Shown: one piece after another, positions 37,480 to 47,040 of the stretch
Layout: each line of letters begins with the position of its first letter
Position numbering within the stretch: the first letter of the stretch is position 1
Source of the DNA: Hoeflea sp.
Lineage (GTDB): Bacteria > Pseudomonadota > Alphaproteobacteria > Rhizobiales > Rhizobiaceae
Reading direction: 5' to 3'
DNA: 64,000 nucleotides
Assembly: GCA_019084245.1 (NCBI GenBank)
Contig: JAHRFE010000026.1
Span: forward strand, 248,001 to 312,000
Made by a program: the position numbers and the translations under genes
Notes under the pieces: model-generated
Told to the model about the DNA's origin: nothing
The model's input: only the letters and a program-made list of their open reading frames with translations
The model's database searches: none

Positions 37480-38718
37480 ATGACTGCTGACCACACAGAG
37501 CATACGCTGTCGACCATTGAGGGCATGGCGGCGGTCACGGCCGCCGACTGGAGCGGGCTTGGCGGCGCCGCGCGGGCTTCACAGTCTGATTCAGGTGGTT
37601 GCGGGATTGAGTCCGGAACTATCTATAACCCCTTCGTCAGTCACGCTTTTCTGTCATCGCTCGAGGACTCCGGATCGGTCACGGCCGAGACCGGCTGGCT
37701 GCCGCGGCACATCGTGCTGCGCGCGCCCGACGGCTCGCTTGAAGGCGCGCTGCCGGCCTATATCAAGAGCCATTCGATGGGTGAGTATGTGTTCGACCAT
37801 GCCTGGGCCGATGCATTCACGCGGGCGGGCGGGCGCTATTATCCGAAGCTGCAATGCTCCGCGCCGTTCACGCCCGCCACCGGTCCGCGGCTGATGGTGC
37901 GGCCGGGTCCGGGCGAGGACCCGCGCCGGCGGGCGCTCGCAGCCGGCGGACGGGCGCTGTGCACGCAGCTCGGCCTGTCCTCGGTGCATGCCACGTTCGT
38001 GCCGGAGGCCGAGATCCCGGCCTTCGAGGCGGAAGGCTATCTGCACCGCACCGACCAGCAGTTCCATTTCCAGAACCCGGGCTATGGCAGCTACGAGGAT
38101 TTTCTCGACACGCTGGCGTCGCGCAAACGCAAGCAGTTGAAGAAGGAACGCAAGGCTGCACTCGAGAACGACATTAGCATCGAATGGCTGACCGGCAGCG
38201 ACCTGACCGAAGAGATCTGGGACATCTTCTACGAGTTCTACATCGACACCGGCGGGCGCAAATGGGGGCGGCCGTATCTGACCCGCGCCTTCTTCTCGAT
38301 GATCGGCGACCGCATGGCCGAAGACGTGCTGCTGGTGATGGCGCGGCGCGGCGGCCGGTATGTCGCGGGCGCGATCAATTTCATCGGCGGCGACTGTCTC
38401 TATGGCCGGCACTGGGGCTGCGTCGAGGATCACCCGTTCCTGCATTTCGAGGTCTGCTATCACCAGGCGATCGATTTCGCCATCGCCAGGGGCCTCGCCC
38501 GGGTCGAGGCCGGCGCCCAGGGCGAGCACAAGCTGGCGCGCGGCTATCTGCCGGCCACCACCCATTCGGCGCATTACATCGATCATCCTGGACTGAGGCG
38601 CGCGGTGGCAGATTATCTCGACCGCGAGCGCCGCGACGTGGAACAGATCGGCGAAATGCTGAGGGATCATGGACCGTTCCGCAAGGGCGGCGGCGAGGCG
38701 GACAAGCCAGACGGCTGA
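37480..38718 (+). CDS. FemAB-like GNAT-fold acyltransferase (PF04339 type)
   Basis: 412 aa from ATG 37480; the open frame to 37405 lacks a ribosome site. Resembles the FemAB-like/DUF482 family: early NPFVSHAFLSSLEDSGS, SHSMGEYVFDHAWADAF, the basic SRKRKQLKKERKAAL, and C-terminal EVCYHQAIDFAIARGL, AGAQGEHKLARGYLP. The fold is a doubled GNAT domain. Family members are suspected of aminoacylating cell-wall or lipid precursors, but the substrate is not known here. About 100 bases after the glycerophosphodiesterase gene. Confidence 0.85.
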   Translation: MTADHTEHTLSTIEGMAAVTAADWSGLGGAARASQSDSGGCGIESGTIYNPFVSHAFLSSLEDSGSVTAETGWLPRHIVLRAPDGSLEGALPAYIKSHSMGEYVFDHAWADAFTRAGGRYYPKLQCSAPFTPATGPRLMVRPGPGEDPRRRALAAGGRALCTQLGLSSVHATFVPEAEIPAFEAEGYLHRTDQQFHFQNPGYGSYEDFLDTLASRKRKQLKKERKAALENDISIEWLTGSDLTEEIWDIFYEFYIDTGGRKWGRPYLTRAFFSMIGDRMAEDVLLVMARRGGRYVAGAINFIGGDCLYGRHWGCVEDHPFLHFEVCYHQAIDFAIARGLARVEAGAQGEHKLARGYLPATTHSAHYIDHPGLRRAVADYLDRERRDVEQIGEMLRDHGPFRKGGGEADKPDG

Positions 38719-38807
38719 GTGGTCCTGCCTGCGGCGTGTGCCCGGCTTGACCCGGGGGCGAAGCCCGTTACAAACACATCAACCGACACTCACCCGGAGA
38801 TCCCCCG

Positions 38808-39233
38808 ATGACCGAGCCCTATGACAACGGCAATGTGTTTGCAAAGATCCTGCGCGGCGAATTGCCGGCTGAGCGGCTCTACGAGGACGATCAGACGCTT
38901 GTGATCATGGACATCATGCCGCGCGGAGACGGCCATTGCCTGGTGATCCCCAAGACCGCCGCGCGCAACATTCTCGATGTCGAGCCAACCAGCCTCTCGG
39001 CCGTGATGGCGACGACGCAGCATATGGCGCGCGCGGTGATGAAGGCCTTTGGTGCCGATGGCGTGACCATCCAGCAGTTCAACGAGCCGGCTGGCGGCCA
39101 GGTGGTGTTTCACCTGCATGTGCATGTGATCCCGCGCTTTGACGGCGTGGCGATGAAGCCGCACACCGGCACGATGGAGGATGCGGGCGTGCTCAAGGTC
39201 AATGCGGACAAGATCCGCGCGGCGCTGGGCTGA
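38808..39233 (+). CDS. HIT-family nucleotide hydrolase (HinT-like)
   Basis: 141 aa. The histidine triad is FHLHVHVIPR (about residues 102-111), with NVFAKILRGELPAERLYED at the start, both typical of HinT-group phosphoramidases that act on AMP-amino conjugates. Preceded by a short CCCGGAG ribosome site. Physiological substrate unknown. Confidence 0.93.
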   Translation: MTEPYDNGNVFAKILRGELPAERLYEDDQTLVIMDIMPRGDGHCLVIPKTAARNILDVEPTSLSAVMATTQHMARAVMKAFGADGVTIQQFNEPAGGQVVFHLHVHVIPRFDGVAMKPHTGTMEDAGVLKVNADKIRAALG

Positions 39234-39263
39234 GGTCTCTTCTGCCAGAGCAGCCGTCCGGCG

Positions 39264-40169
39264 TCAGATCCGCGCCAGCAGCTCGGCCTTCTTGGCCTGG
39301 TATTCGCCATCGGTGAGGATGCCCTTGGCGTGAAGCGCGGCCAGGCGCTCGATCTTGGCGAAAATATCCGTTTCTTGCACTGTTTCAGCAGCAGCCGGTT
39401 TCGACGGCTCCGGCATGTCCACGGGCGCCGGCTCGGTCTCGGGTTCCCGATGTTCGGGCTGTTCAGCGGCCTTGTGCGCTGCGCCGGCTCCGGAAGGCAT
39501 TCTCTGAAGCGCTTCCGAAAGCTTCGGGGTCCGGGCGCGGGTGCCGTTTTCGCTGTCGGACATATCGATTTCGCGCAGATCCGTGAGTTTGACCAGGCCA
39601 TGCTGCGAGGTGAAGCTGAGCGACTGGTCGCCCGATTGCTGCTGCGCGAAACCACCGACGCGATGATCGCCGGTGTCATAGACCTTGACCGTGCCGTCGC
39701 CTATATCGATGGCCAGCCGCCGTGTCTCGGGGAACCAGGCGTAGCGCATGCGGTTCTGGGCGCCGGTCGAGGCTGCATGACCAAGATCGCCGGGCCACCA
39801 GTTGCCTGATGCGTTGCCCGATGAACCGTTCGAGACGAACAGGCTGACACGATCGCCCTGGGACTGGGTCTGAGATGAAAAGGCCGAGGGCAGATGCAGG
39901 GGCGAAGACTGGCGCATCAGTTCCGCGACATCGGTGCAGATCGCGTCGACCCTGGCTTTCAGCGTGGTATTGAACATGTCGCCGACCATGGTCATGCCGC
40001 CCATGGACCATTGTCCCATGCCGCCGAGCTCGGGGTGATTGAACTGCGCCAGAGCTCCCTGCCCGGCGATCAGAGCGGTCAGCACGTGTTCGACGGCCTC
40101 GGGGCTGACGCCATGCCGGCTGGCGATCCGGTCAAGGGCCTGGCGTCCGGCTTCGGTCAATTCGGTCAA
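39264..40169 (-). CDS. SHOCT-domain protein
   Basis: 301 aa, no signal peptide. The C-terminal 30 residues are a SHOCT domain (IFAKIERLAALHAKGILTDGEY). Before it is a disordered Glu/Pro-rich linker (about 210-265). The N-terminal half has a predicted helical start (TEAGRQALDRIASRHGV) followed by a Gly/Met region (GGMGQWSMGGMTM) and a beta-rich part that reads like a PH-type membrane-associated domain. SHOCT modules are oligomerisation segments; the protein's task is not known. Confidence 0.8.
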   Translation of the reverse strand: MTELTEAGRQALDRIASRHGVSPEAVEHVLTALIAGQGALAQFNHPELGGMGQWSMGGMTMVGDMFNTTLKARVDAICTDVAELMRQSSPLHLPSAFSSQTQSQGDRVSLFVSNGSSGNASGNWWPGDLGHAASTGAQNRMRYAWFPETRRLAIDIGDGTVKVYDTGDHRVGGFAQQQSGDQSLSFTSQHGLVKLTDLREIDMSDSENGTRARTPKLSEALQRMPSGAGAAHKAAEQPEHREPETEPAPVDMPEPSKPAAAETVQETDIFAKIERLAALHAKGILTDGEYQAKKAELLARI

Positions 40170-40346
40170 GGGATGACCCTCCTCAGTCCGGTTGCGAGAT
40201 CGAGGCGCAGGACGCGCGGGCGCCCCGGCTGGTAATCATCTGTTTACAACTGATGGGCGCGGACGCAAAGGCTCCAAGCCGACAATACGCGCACTTGTCC
40301 CGACAGCTGGCGCTGCAAAACCCCGATCTACCGGAAATGCAACGAC

Positions 40347-41384
40347 TCAGTGCGCCAGAAGTTCCGCGACCTGGCGGCTGATTTCCGGCGCCAGAATGAC
40401 GCCGGGATGAGCCACCGCGAGACAAAGCCCGTCAACATCCTGGGCCGTGGAGACCAGCGGACGGCCATCCGCCACGAATGGGCGCAGGCCGATCTCGACT
40501 TTTTCGACGCGAGGGTTTTCCATGCCGGGAAAAAACCGCCTTACCTTTGACAGCACATCACTGGCCAGTTCCTGCTTCTCCTGATCATCATCGCCAGGTT
40601 TAACGCTGCAGGCCGCAACCAGATCGCCATTGGCGCGGGAGCGGATTTCGATGCCGCCGCCATCCACCACATGGGAGAGCCTGCCCGCATTAACACCCAG
40701 TGTGACCAGCGCCGAAGGCGATGTGGTGATGCCGTGATCGGGCATGACGCCTGCTACGATGTCCGCACTGCCGGCGCCGGCCGCCACGATCACGCGGTCC
40801 GCGGCGATGATCCGGTCGGAAACCCTGACGCCCGTGACCCGACCGCCTTCGGCTTCGAGCGAGAGGACTTCTTGAGCAAGGATGATGTCAGTGCCGCTGT
40901 CGCTCGCAGCGCGGAGCAGCGTTACACAGGCATGACTGACATCTACGGCTTTTTCGCGGGGAAAATGGGCTGCGAGAGCCGGCGGTTTGGCAATCATCGG
41001 CTCGAGTTCGGTAACATCGGCGGCGCCGAGCAGCCGCACCGTGCTGCCTCTGTCAGCGTGCCTGTCCGCCCAGTCGAGGGTTTCATCTTCACTTGCACCC
41101 CACACTATTGCGCCCTTGCATGGCGCAAGCAGGCGACCTCCGAATTCCCGGTCAAGGGCGGTGTAATCGTCGATTGCCTGCAGCCGCTGCCGGTAAAGAT
41201 CCTCCGGGAGATCCGGATCCCCCGCCGCGGTGGTGATCCATCCGAAGGACGCGGCGCTGACCCCGAGCCCGGGGGCTTCTCCCGACTCGATGAGGGTGAC
41301 TTTCGCGCCGGTCCGGCTGAGGCGATGGGCAATGCAGGCTCCGACAATTCCTGCGCCGATGATGATGATGCTGTGTGAGGCCAT
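40347..41384 (-). CDS. FAD-dependent oxidoreductase (DadA/glycine-oxidase-like)
   Basis: 345 aa. Rossmann FAD site SIIIIGAGIVGACIAHRL at the N-terminus, then TLIESGEAPGLGVSAASFGW, and the C-terminal GLRPFVADGRPLVS plus AHPGVILAPEISRQVAELL typical of the DAO (PF01266) family. Oxidises an amine or imino acid; substrate not identifiable. No adjacent partner gene. Confidence 0.9.
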   Translation of the reverse strand: MASHSIIIIGAGIVGACIAHRLSRTGAKVTLIESGEAPGLGVSAASFGWITTAAGDPDLPEDLYRQRLQAIDDYTALDREFGGRLLAPCKGAIVWGASEDETLDWADRHADRGSTVRLLGAADVTELEPMIAKPPALAAHFPREKAVDVSHACVTLLRAASDSGTDIILAQEVLSLEAEGGRVTGVRVSDRIIAADRVIVAAGAGSADIVAGVMPDHGITTSPSALVTLGVNAGRLSHVVDGGGIEIRSRANGDLVAACSVKPGDDDQEKQELASDVLSKVRRFFPGMENPRVEKVEIGLRPFVADGRPLVSTAQDVDGLCLAVAHPGVILAPEISRQVAELLAH

Positions 41385-41564
41385 GTACCGCGTTCCGAAC
41401 TAAAGTGCTTTTCTATAGGCGATTTCGTGTTCCGGAATAAGACAATGGCGGACACTGTCTCCACCTGTCCATTTTCGCGGGCAGCGAAGCCCCGCGCGGC
41501 TTTGCCTTGCTTTGGCAACAATGCCGGTTCATGAGCGAAGAATACCCGTTTTCGCGAGGCCACC

Positions 41565-42059
41565 ATGCAGACCGCCCTCATTCTCATGACGATCCTTGGC
41601 TGTGACGACAGCGCCACGCAATGCCACTATGTCGAGATGCTGGACCAGCGCTGGGCAACGATCCAGGAATGCGACGCAAGCTCGGAAGAAAAGCTCCAGC
41701 TCTATTCGAACATCAATTATCCCGTGGTGGTGGCTGTGTGCCAGACGCCGGAGGATAGCGGCGTGGCGGAACATGGCGGAGAACCGGTGCATGTTCCGAG
41801 CACTGCGACAGAATCCGCGTCACGGTCTGGAGCCTCACCGGAAATACCGCGGCCGAAGGCGGATATTCCCGAACCGGTGATCGCCGCCGCGGCGGCGTCT
41901 GGCTCCCCAGCCGATGCACACGCCGAGGCGGGAATCGCGGCGCGGGCGTTCACCCGCTTCAAGGACGCGCTGCCCGAAGCCGACACCCTGAAGGCGATCG
42001 TCGCCGAACCCGTGCATGTGGTCACCGACAGCTATTCGTGGGTGGCGCGGCGCTTTTAA
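41565..42059 (+). CDS. Conserved Cys-rich hypothetical protein
   Basis: 164 aa. The N-terminal 60 residues hold four cysteines (ILGCDDSATQC, TIQECDA, VVAVCQ), suggesting two disulfides if exported. The N-terminus is hydrophobic (TALILMTILGC) and ends in a lipobox-like LGC, but it has no basic residue, so export is uncertain. The rest is Ala/Pro/Glu-rich, ending VTDSYSWVARRF. I recognise the N-terminus as a recurring rhizobial hypothetical, without known function. Confidence 0.65.
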   Translation: MQTALILMTILGCDDSATQCHYVEMLDQRWATIQECDASSEEKLQLYSNINYPVVVAVCQTPEDSGVAEHGGEPVHVPSTATESASRSGASPEIPRPKADIPEPVIAAAAASGSPADAHAEAGIAARAFTRFKDALPEADTLKAIVAEPVHVVTDSYSWVARRF

Positions 42060-42076
42060 AAAAAATAGCCTGGCGG

Positions 42077-42430
42077 TCAGCCAAGCAGGAATTGGCCGCC
42101 GATCAGCAAGGCCAGCGCGGTAACGATGCCGACCCAGGTCCGTTTTCCAGCCATGAGAAACGCCGCGAAACCGGCGGTGACCGCGCCAATGCGCAACGCC
42201 AGCGGGACATTGGCGAGTTCTCCCGTCGGGTAGATGATCAGCTTGGCGATGACGGCGGCGAGCAATGCGGTGGCGACCGCGCGGACCCAGGTGAGTGCAG
42301 CGGAATCCTGCTGGAGCCTGTTGCCGACCAGCACGCCGATCCAGCGCCACATGTCGGTGGCGAGCCATCCGGCGATGGCGATGAAGACATAGGGCCACCA
42401 CCAGGTGTCGAATGTGGCGTAGCCAATCAT
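42077..42430 (-). CDS. azlD: AzlD-family branched-chain amino acid transport subunit
   Basis: 117 aa with four hydrophobic segments, typical AzlD size (family PF05437). It overlaps azlC by 4 bases. AzlC and AzlD together export branched-chain amino acids and analogues. Confidence 0.9.
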   Translation of the reverse strand: MIGYATFDTWWWPYVFIAIAGWLATDMWRWIGVLVGNRLQQDSAALTWVRAVATALLAAVIAKLIIYPTGELANVPLALRIGAVTAGFAAFLMAGKRTWVGIVTALALLIGGQFLLG

Positions 42431-43155
42431 GAGCTTGATCTGCCTTTCCAGACACGATCAGCGAAAAAGGCCAGCGTCCCGCCGACGACGCCGGCATATA
42501 AAATGTCGAATTCCGGCGCGACCTGGTGGAACATCGGCCCGAGCGCCAGGCCGAAGACCATGGCGATGTGCCCTGCCCGGTCACGCGTCGAGGCCCAGAT
42601 CGAGGTGAGGAAATAGACCGGGGTGAGGAAGAACAGCGCACCCGCAAGCATCGCCGGAAGATTGGAGACGGTGGAGTAGATCACCGCCACAAGCAGGATG
42701 TTGGCGCTGGTGACGGTGATGCCGAAGCCCGCGAAGAACGCCACGCGATGCTCGCGCGGAACATCTCGGATCCGCTCCATGGTGAAAACATAGGCGGTGA
42801 TTGCGATGAAGTGCGACAGCAGCAGCAAGAGCCAGGTCGGGGTTTTCTCAGTGCGGATTTCAGGAATCAGCGCCGCCACCATCGGCATCAGCCGGATCGA
42901 GGACAGCGCCACCGTGAGGAAGGCGGCGGGCAGCGAGGCGCCGGCGATGATCGAGCCGACCAGCAGCACCTTGGCAGGCAGCGCCCAGATCATCCCGGTC
43001 ATGAACACGGTCTGGCCAAAGGGAATGCCGGCTTCGACCGCAAAGCCGCAGAAGCCGACAAAGGCGCTCATCAGAATGATGGCCGGTAACGAGGTGATGC
43101 CGCGCGCGCCCTTGAAGAACCAATGGACGTCGCGCTTGGCGGACAAAGTGCTCAT
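42427..43155 (-). CDS. azlC: AzlC-family permease
   Basis: 242 aa, about six membrane helices. The AzlC/BrnF pattern is visible: GITSLPAIILMSAFVGFCGFA, the RLMPMVAALIPEI region and the C-terminal membrane half. Forms the exporter with AzlD, encoded by the overlapping downstream gene. No Lrp-type regulator is adjacent. Confidence 0.9.
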   Translation of the reverse strand: MSTLSAKRDVHWFFKGARGITSLPAIILMSAFVGFCGFAVEAGIPFGQTVFMTGMIWALPAKVLLVGSIIAGASLPAAFLTVALSSIRLMPMVAALIPEIRTEKTPTWLLLLLSHFIAITAYVFTMERIRDVPREHRVAFFAGFGITVTSANILLVAVIYSTVSNLPAMLAGALFFLTPVYFLTSIWASTRDRAGHIAMVFGLALGPMFHQVAPEFDILYAGVVGGTLAFFADRVWKGRSSS

Positions 43156-43248
43156 GGTCTTTTGTTAGAGGCTTTGCGCGGGGCTGCAAACTGTTTTTGG
43201 CGCAAGGCAGAGGCCGCAGTTTCGCATTTCTGAAGCGCATATGGCAAA

Positions 43249-43272
43249 ACACCCCGGCGTGAACCGGGGTGT
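43249..43272 (-). terminator. Rho-independent terminator after clpA
   Basis: ACACCCCGG / CCGGGGTGT perfect 9-bp stem, six-base loop; on the minus strand it is followed by TTTTG. It begins 26 bases past the clpA stop. Confidence 0.8.
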
Positions 43273-43298
43273 CTGGGGAGTGGACCGAGATGTGAGCG

Positions 43299-45827
43299 CT
43301 ACTTCTTGCGCGGCACCTTGGGGACGGCGCTTGACGGTTTTTTCAATGCGGGCCGTTCCGCCAGGTCGACTGCGGCTTCCGCGGGTTTGGACGCATCTGG
43401 CTGCTGTTTCGGGGCTTTGGGGTCCTTGCCCTCCGACGGCTTCTCCGCGGTCTTGGCTGTCTTGGCCTTGGCCGGCGCGCGCTTCTTCGCGGGCGCCTTC
43501 TCCTTCTTCGGCTTGACCGGAACTTCGGCCGGGATCGCCTCGAGGATCAGGCCACTGGTTCCATTCTTGTCGCCGACGGTGACCCTGACCGTGCCGCCAT
43601 GCTTGAGCTTGCCGAACAGCAATTCATTGGCAAGCTCCTTCTTAATGTGCTCCTGAATCACCCGGCCCAGTGGCCGCGCACCCATGCGTTCGTCATAGCC
43701 TTTCTCGGCAAGCCAGGTGATAGCGTCTTCGCCGAGATCGAAGGTAACGTTGCGCTCGGCAAGCTGGGCTTCAAGCTGCATGACGAATTTCTGCACCACC
43801 ATGTGGATGACCTGCGTCGGCAGGCTTCCAAACGGGATAATGGCGTCGAGGCGGTTGCGGAACTCCGGCGTGAACAGCCGGTTGATCGCCTCCATGTCGT
43901 CGCCTTCACGCTTGGACGAGCCGAAGCCGATGGCGGCCTTGGCTGCGTCGGCGGCGCCGGCATTGGTGGTCATGATCAGGATGACATTGCGGAAATCGAT
44001 CTTCTTGCCGTTGTGATCGGTGAGCGAGCCGTGATCCATCACCTGCAACAGAATGTTGAACAGGTCCGGATGGGCCTTCTCGATCTCGTCGAGCAGCAGC
44101 ACGCTGTAGGGATGCTGGTCGACGCCGTCGGTCAGAAGTCCGCCCTGGTCGAAGCCGACATAGCCCGGAGGCGCGCCGATGAGCCGTGAGACGGTGTGCC
44201 GCTCCATGTATTCGGACATGTCAAAGCGCAGCAGTTCGACGCCGAGCGAGGCAGCAAGCTGCTTGGCGACTTCGGTCTTGCCGACGCCGGTGGGGCCGGA
44301 GAACAGATAGGAGCCGATCGGCTTGTCGGGTTCGCGCAGACCCGCGCGCGCCAACCGGATCGCCGCCGTCAGTGCATCGATGGCGGTGTCCTGGCCATAG
44401 ACGACGGAGCGCAGTTCCTTGTCGAGATTGGCGAGAACCGTCTCGTCATCCTTCGACACCGTCTTGGCCGGAATCCGCGCCATGGTGGCGATGGTTTTCT
44501 CGATCTCGACGTCGGTCAGGATCTTCTTCCGCTCCTTTTCAGGCAGCAGCATCTGGGCCGCGCCCGACTCATCAATCACGTCGATTGCCTTGTCGGGCAA
44601 CTTGCGATCGGTGATGTAGCGCGCCGACAACTCGACGGCGGCCTTGATCGCCTCGTCGGTGTAGCCGACCTTGTGATACTCCTCGAAATAGGGCTTCAGG
44701 CCCTTGAGGATCTCGATGGCGTCGGGGATCGTGGGTTCGGCCACGTCGATCTTCTGGAAGCGACGCACCAGGGCCCGGTCCTTTTCGAAGAACTGCCGGT
44801 ATTCCTTGTAGGTGGTCGAGCCGATGCAGCGGATCGCGCCGGACGACAGGGCGGGTTTCAAGAGGTTGGAGGCGTCCATCGCCCCGCCGGATGTGGCGCC
44901 GGCGCCAATGACGGTGTGGATCTCGTCGATGAACAGCACAGCACCGGGCAGATCCTCGAGTTCCTTGACCACCTGCTTCAGGCGCTCCTCGAAATCACCG
45001 CGGTAGCGGGTGCCGGCCAGAAGCGAGCCCATGTCGAGCGAATAGATCACCGCATCCGACAGCACGTCGGGCACATCGCCCTCGACAATGCGCTTGGCGA
45101 GGCCCTCGGCAATCGCAGTCTTACCGACGCCGGGATCGCCCACATAGAGCGGATTGTTCTTGGAACGGCGGCAGAGGATCTGGATGGTCCGGTTGACCTC
45201 TTCCATGCGGCCGATCAACGGATCGATCCGGCCGGTCTTGGCCTTTTCGTTGAGATTGACGCAATAGGCGGTGAGCGCGTCCTGGCCCTTTTTCTTGCCG
45301 CCCTCCTCATTCACTGAATCCGGCTTGACGGAATCGGGCTCGGGCTCTTCCGACGAGCCGCGCACGGGGCGGGCTTCCTCGGCGCCGGGGCGCTTGGCAA
45401 TGCCGTGGGAGATGAAATTGACCGCGTCGTAGCGGGTCATTTCCTGCTCCTGAAGGAAATAGGCGGCATGGCTTTCGCGCTCGGCAAAGATCGCCACCAG
45501 CACGTTGGCGCCGGTGACTTCCTCGCGACCGGATGACTGCACATGGATGACGGCACGCTGGATAACACGCTGGAACCCGGATGTGGGCTTGGAATCCTCG
45601 TCATAGCCGGTGATCAGGTTGCCGAGTTCCTTGTCGACATAATCGCTGACCGTGCGGCGCAGTTCTTCAAGGTCAACATTGCAGGCGCCCATGACTGCGG
45701 CGGCGTCGGGATCCTCGATCAAGGCCAGCAACAGATGCTCGAGCGTGGCATATTCATGATGCCGCTCGTTGGCATAGGTCAGCGCCTGATGGATCGCCTT
45801 TTCGAGACTGTGTGAAAAGCTAGGCAC
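43299..45827 (-). CDS. clpA: ATP-dependent Clp protease ATP-binding subunit ClpA
   Basis: 842 aa AAA+ unfoldase that feeds substrates to ClpP. Two Clp-N repeats (about residues 1-140), AAA-1 with [18 protein letters not shown]-2 with [15 protein letters not shown], then the ClpB-D2 small domain. It lacks the ClpB middle coiled coil, as ClpA does. The last roughly 75 residues are an extra Lys/Ala/Pro-rich tail ([18 protein letters not shown]). clpS lies 10 bases upstream and supplies the N-end-rule adaptor. Confidence 0.96.
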   Translation of the reverse strand: MPSFSHSLEKAIHQALTYANERHHEYATLEHLLLALIEDPDAAAVMGACNVDLEELRRTVSDYVDKELGNLITGYDEDSKPTSGFQRVIQRAVIHVQSSGREEVTGANVLVAIFAERESHAAYFLQEQEMTRYDAVNFISHGIAKRPGAEEARPVRGSSEEPEPDSVKPDSVNEEGGKKKGQDALTAYCVNLNEKAKTGRIDPLIGRMEEVNRTIQILCRRSKNNPLYVGDPGVGKTAIAEGLAKRIVEGDVPDVLSDAVIYSLDMGSLLAGTRYRGDFEERLKQVVKELEDLPGAVLFIDEIHTVIGAGATSGGAMDASNLLKPALSSGAIRCIGSTTYKEYRQFFEKDRALVRRFQKIDVAEPTIPDAIEILKGLKPYFEEYHKVGYTDEAIKAAVELSARYITDRKLPDKAIDVIDESGAAQMLLPEKERKKILTDVEIEKTIATMARIPAKTVSKDDETVLANLDKELRSVVYGQDTAIDALTAAIRLARAGLREPDKPIGSYLFSGPTGVGKTEVAKQLAASLGVELLRFDMSEYMERHTVSRLIGAPPGYVGFDQGGLLTDGVDQHPYSVLLLDEIEKAHPDLFNILLQVMDHGSLTDHNGKKIDFRNVILIMTTNAGAADAAKAAIGFGSSKREGDDMEAINRLFTPEFRNRLDAIIPFGSLPTQVIHMVVQKFVMQLEAQLAERNVTFDLGEDAITWLAEKGYDERMGARPLGRVIQEHIKKELANELLFGKLKHGGTVRVTVGDKNGTSGLILEAIPAEVPVKPKKEKAPAKKRAPAKAKTAKTAEKPSEGKDPKAPKQQPDASKPAEAAVDLAERPALKKPSSAVPKVPRKK

Positions 45828-45837
45828 GTTAAAGTCC

Positions 45838-46206
45838 TCATTTCTTTTCCATCACGCATTGCAGCGGATGATGATTTTCGCGGGCGAAATCCATGACCTG
45901 GGTCACTTTGGTTTCAGCCACCTCGTAGGTGAATACGCCGCACTCTCCGACCCCGTGATTGTGGACATGCAGCATGATGCGCGTGGCCTGTTCCCGGTCC
46001 TTCTGGAAAAAACGCTCAAGCACATGGATCACAAACTCCATCGGGGTGTAGTCGTCATTCAGCAGAAGCACCCGGTACAGGCTTGGCTTCTTCACCTGAG
46101 GCTTGGTCCGGGTAATGACGGAAGTTCCCCTGTCAGGGCCTCCGCCTCCGGTTTTCTTGTCCGCCTGTAAGCGTGTCCGGTTCGCGCTGTCGTTCACTCT
46201 GGCCAC
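45838..46206 (-). CDS. clpS: ClpS adaptor protein
   Basis: 122 aa. Binds N-degron substrates and hands them to ClpA. Core: [47 protein letters not shown]. An N-terminal extension of about 40 residues is likely disordered. In operon with clpA (10-base gap). Confidence 0.96.
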   Translation of the reverse strand: MARVNDSANRTRLQADKKTGGGGPDRGTSVITRTKPQVKKPSLYRVLLLNDDYTPMEFVIHVLERFFQKDREQATRIMLHVHNHGVGECGVFTYEVAETKVTQVMDFARENHHPLQCVMEKK

Positions 46207-46337
46207 TTCCTGTCATTCCCAACCGGTGCACCGCACAACGACGCACCAGACATTGTCCTTAACTTAGTCTTTCCTGCGAGGATTTTAAGCCCCCTTGTGG
46301 AGGGAAGAAAGAGATTTCCCGCCAAGACTCGAAACAC

Positions 46338-46370
46338 GAAAAACCCGGCCGCATGAAGATACGACCGGGT
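46338..46370 (-). terminator. Rho-independent terminator after the phasin gene
   Basis: ACCCGGTCG / CGGCCGGGT stem (one G-T pair) with ten-base loop, followed on the minus strand by TTTTTCG. It sits about 50 bases past the phasin stop. Confidence 0.8.
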
Positions 46371-46418
46371 CTTTATCATTTCAGGCATTCGCCGCGCTGA
46401 ACAGGCGGCGACTTAATT

Positions 46419-46748
46419 TCAGGCAGATACCTTGGCGGCGGCCGTTTCGAAAGGCTTGTAGGCTTCCTTGGCCAGATCGGCGTAAAGTTCGCCCATCTTG
46501 GTGGCCTGGGCTACAAAGGTCTCGTAAGCGGACTTCGCATAGTCGGTCTGAATTTCGATGGCCTTGTCGAGGCTCTTGGCCGAAGCCAGCTTCTCGGCGG
46601 CGGCTGCACCGTCTTCATAGGACTTCTTGGAATATTCGGTAGCTTCAGCAGCAATCTGCTGGAAACCCTTGGTCATCGACGAAACCGTGGTCAGCATGCT
46701 GTCCATGGCTTCTTTGCTCATTTTCGAAGTGCTGTCAAAGTTCATCAT
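46419..46748 (-). CDS. Phasin (polyhydroxyalkanoate granule protein)
   Basis: 109 aa from ATG 46748 (AGGATTT upstream); longer readings to 46796 are unlikely. Almost entirely helical, with heptad-like A/K/E segments (AAEATEYSKKSYEDGAAAAEKLAS, IQTDYAKSAYETFVAQATKMG), the phasin-2 pattern. Coats PHB granules. Its promoter has an inverted repeat made of two TGC-N3-GCA motifs, consistent with PhaR control. Ends with its own terminator. Confidence 0.93.
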   Translation of the reverse strand: MMNFDSTSKMSKEAMDSMLTTVSSMTKGFQQIAAEATEYSKKSYEDGAAAAEKLASAKSLDKAIEIQTDYAKSAYETFVAQATKMGELYADLAKEAYKPFETAAAKVSA

Positions 46749-46789
46749 GTCGCAAATCCTGTTGGTTGGAAGGTGGTGAGTCACACTTA

Positions 46790-46831
46790 GGTGCACTGCA
46801 CAAGATTGTCAAGAAAATTGTGCAGTGCACC
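46790..46831. promoter_or_regulatory. Probable PhaR operator upstream of the phasin gene
   Basis: GGTGCACTGCACAA (46790-46803) and TTGTGCAGTGCACC (46818-46831) are perfect 14-base inverted repeats with a 14-base spacer. Each contains TGC-N3-GCA, the core of PhaR/PhbF sites that repress phasin genes until PHB forms. It lies 42-83 bases before the ATG. Confidence 0.7.
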
Positions 46832-47040
46832 CTAAACCCTCAAGCCGGCATTTTCGCCCTGCTGGACCCAGATTGAGACAGGCTCAAGTCAGTTCCGCAC
46901 ACATATCCGGTCGCCCGCGGAAAGGAATGGTTCATCATAAACGGATTGGTAAGGACGTGTGACTAGGATCCGACACATTGGCTGTTCAAAGGATGCAGGC
47001 AGTCACCACCCTTCACCCGTCAGTTCATGAGTGAGTTACC

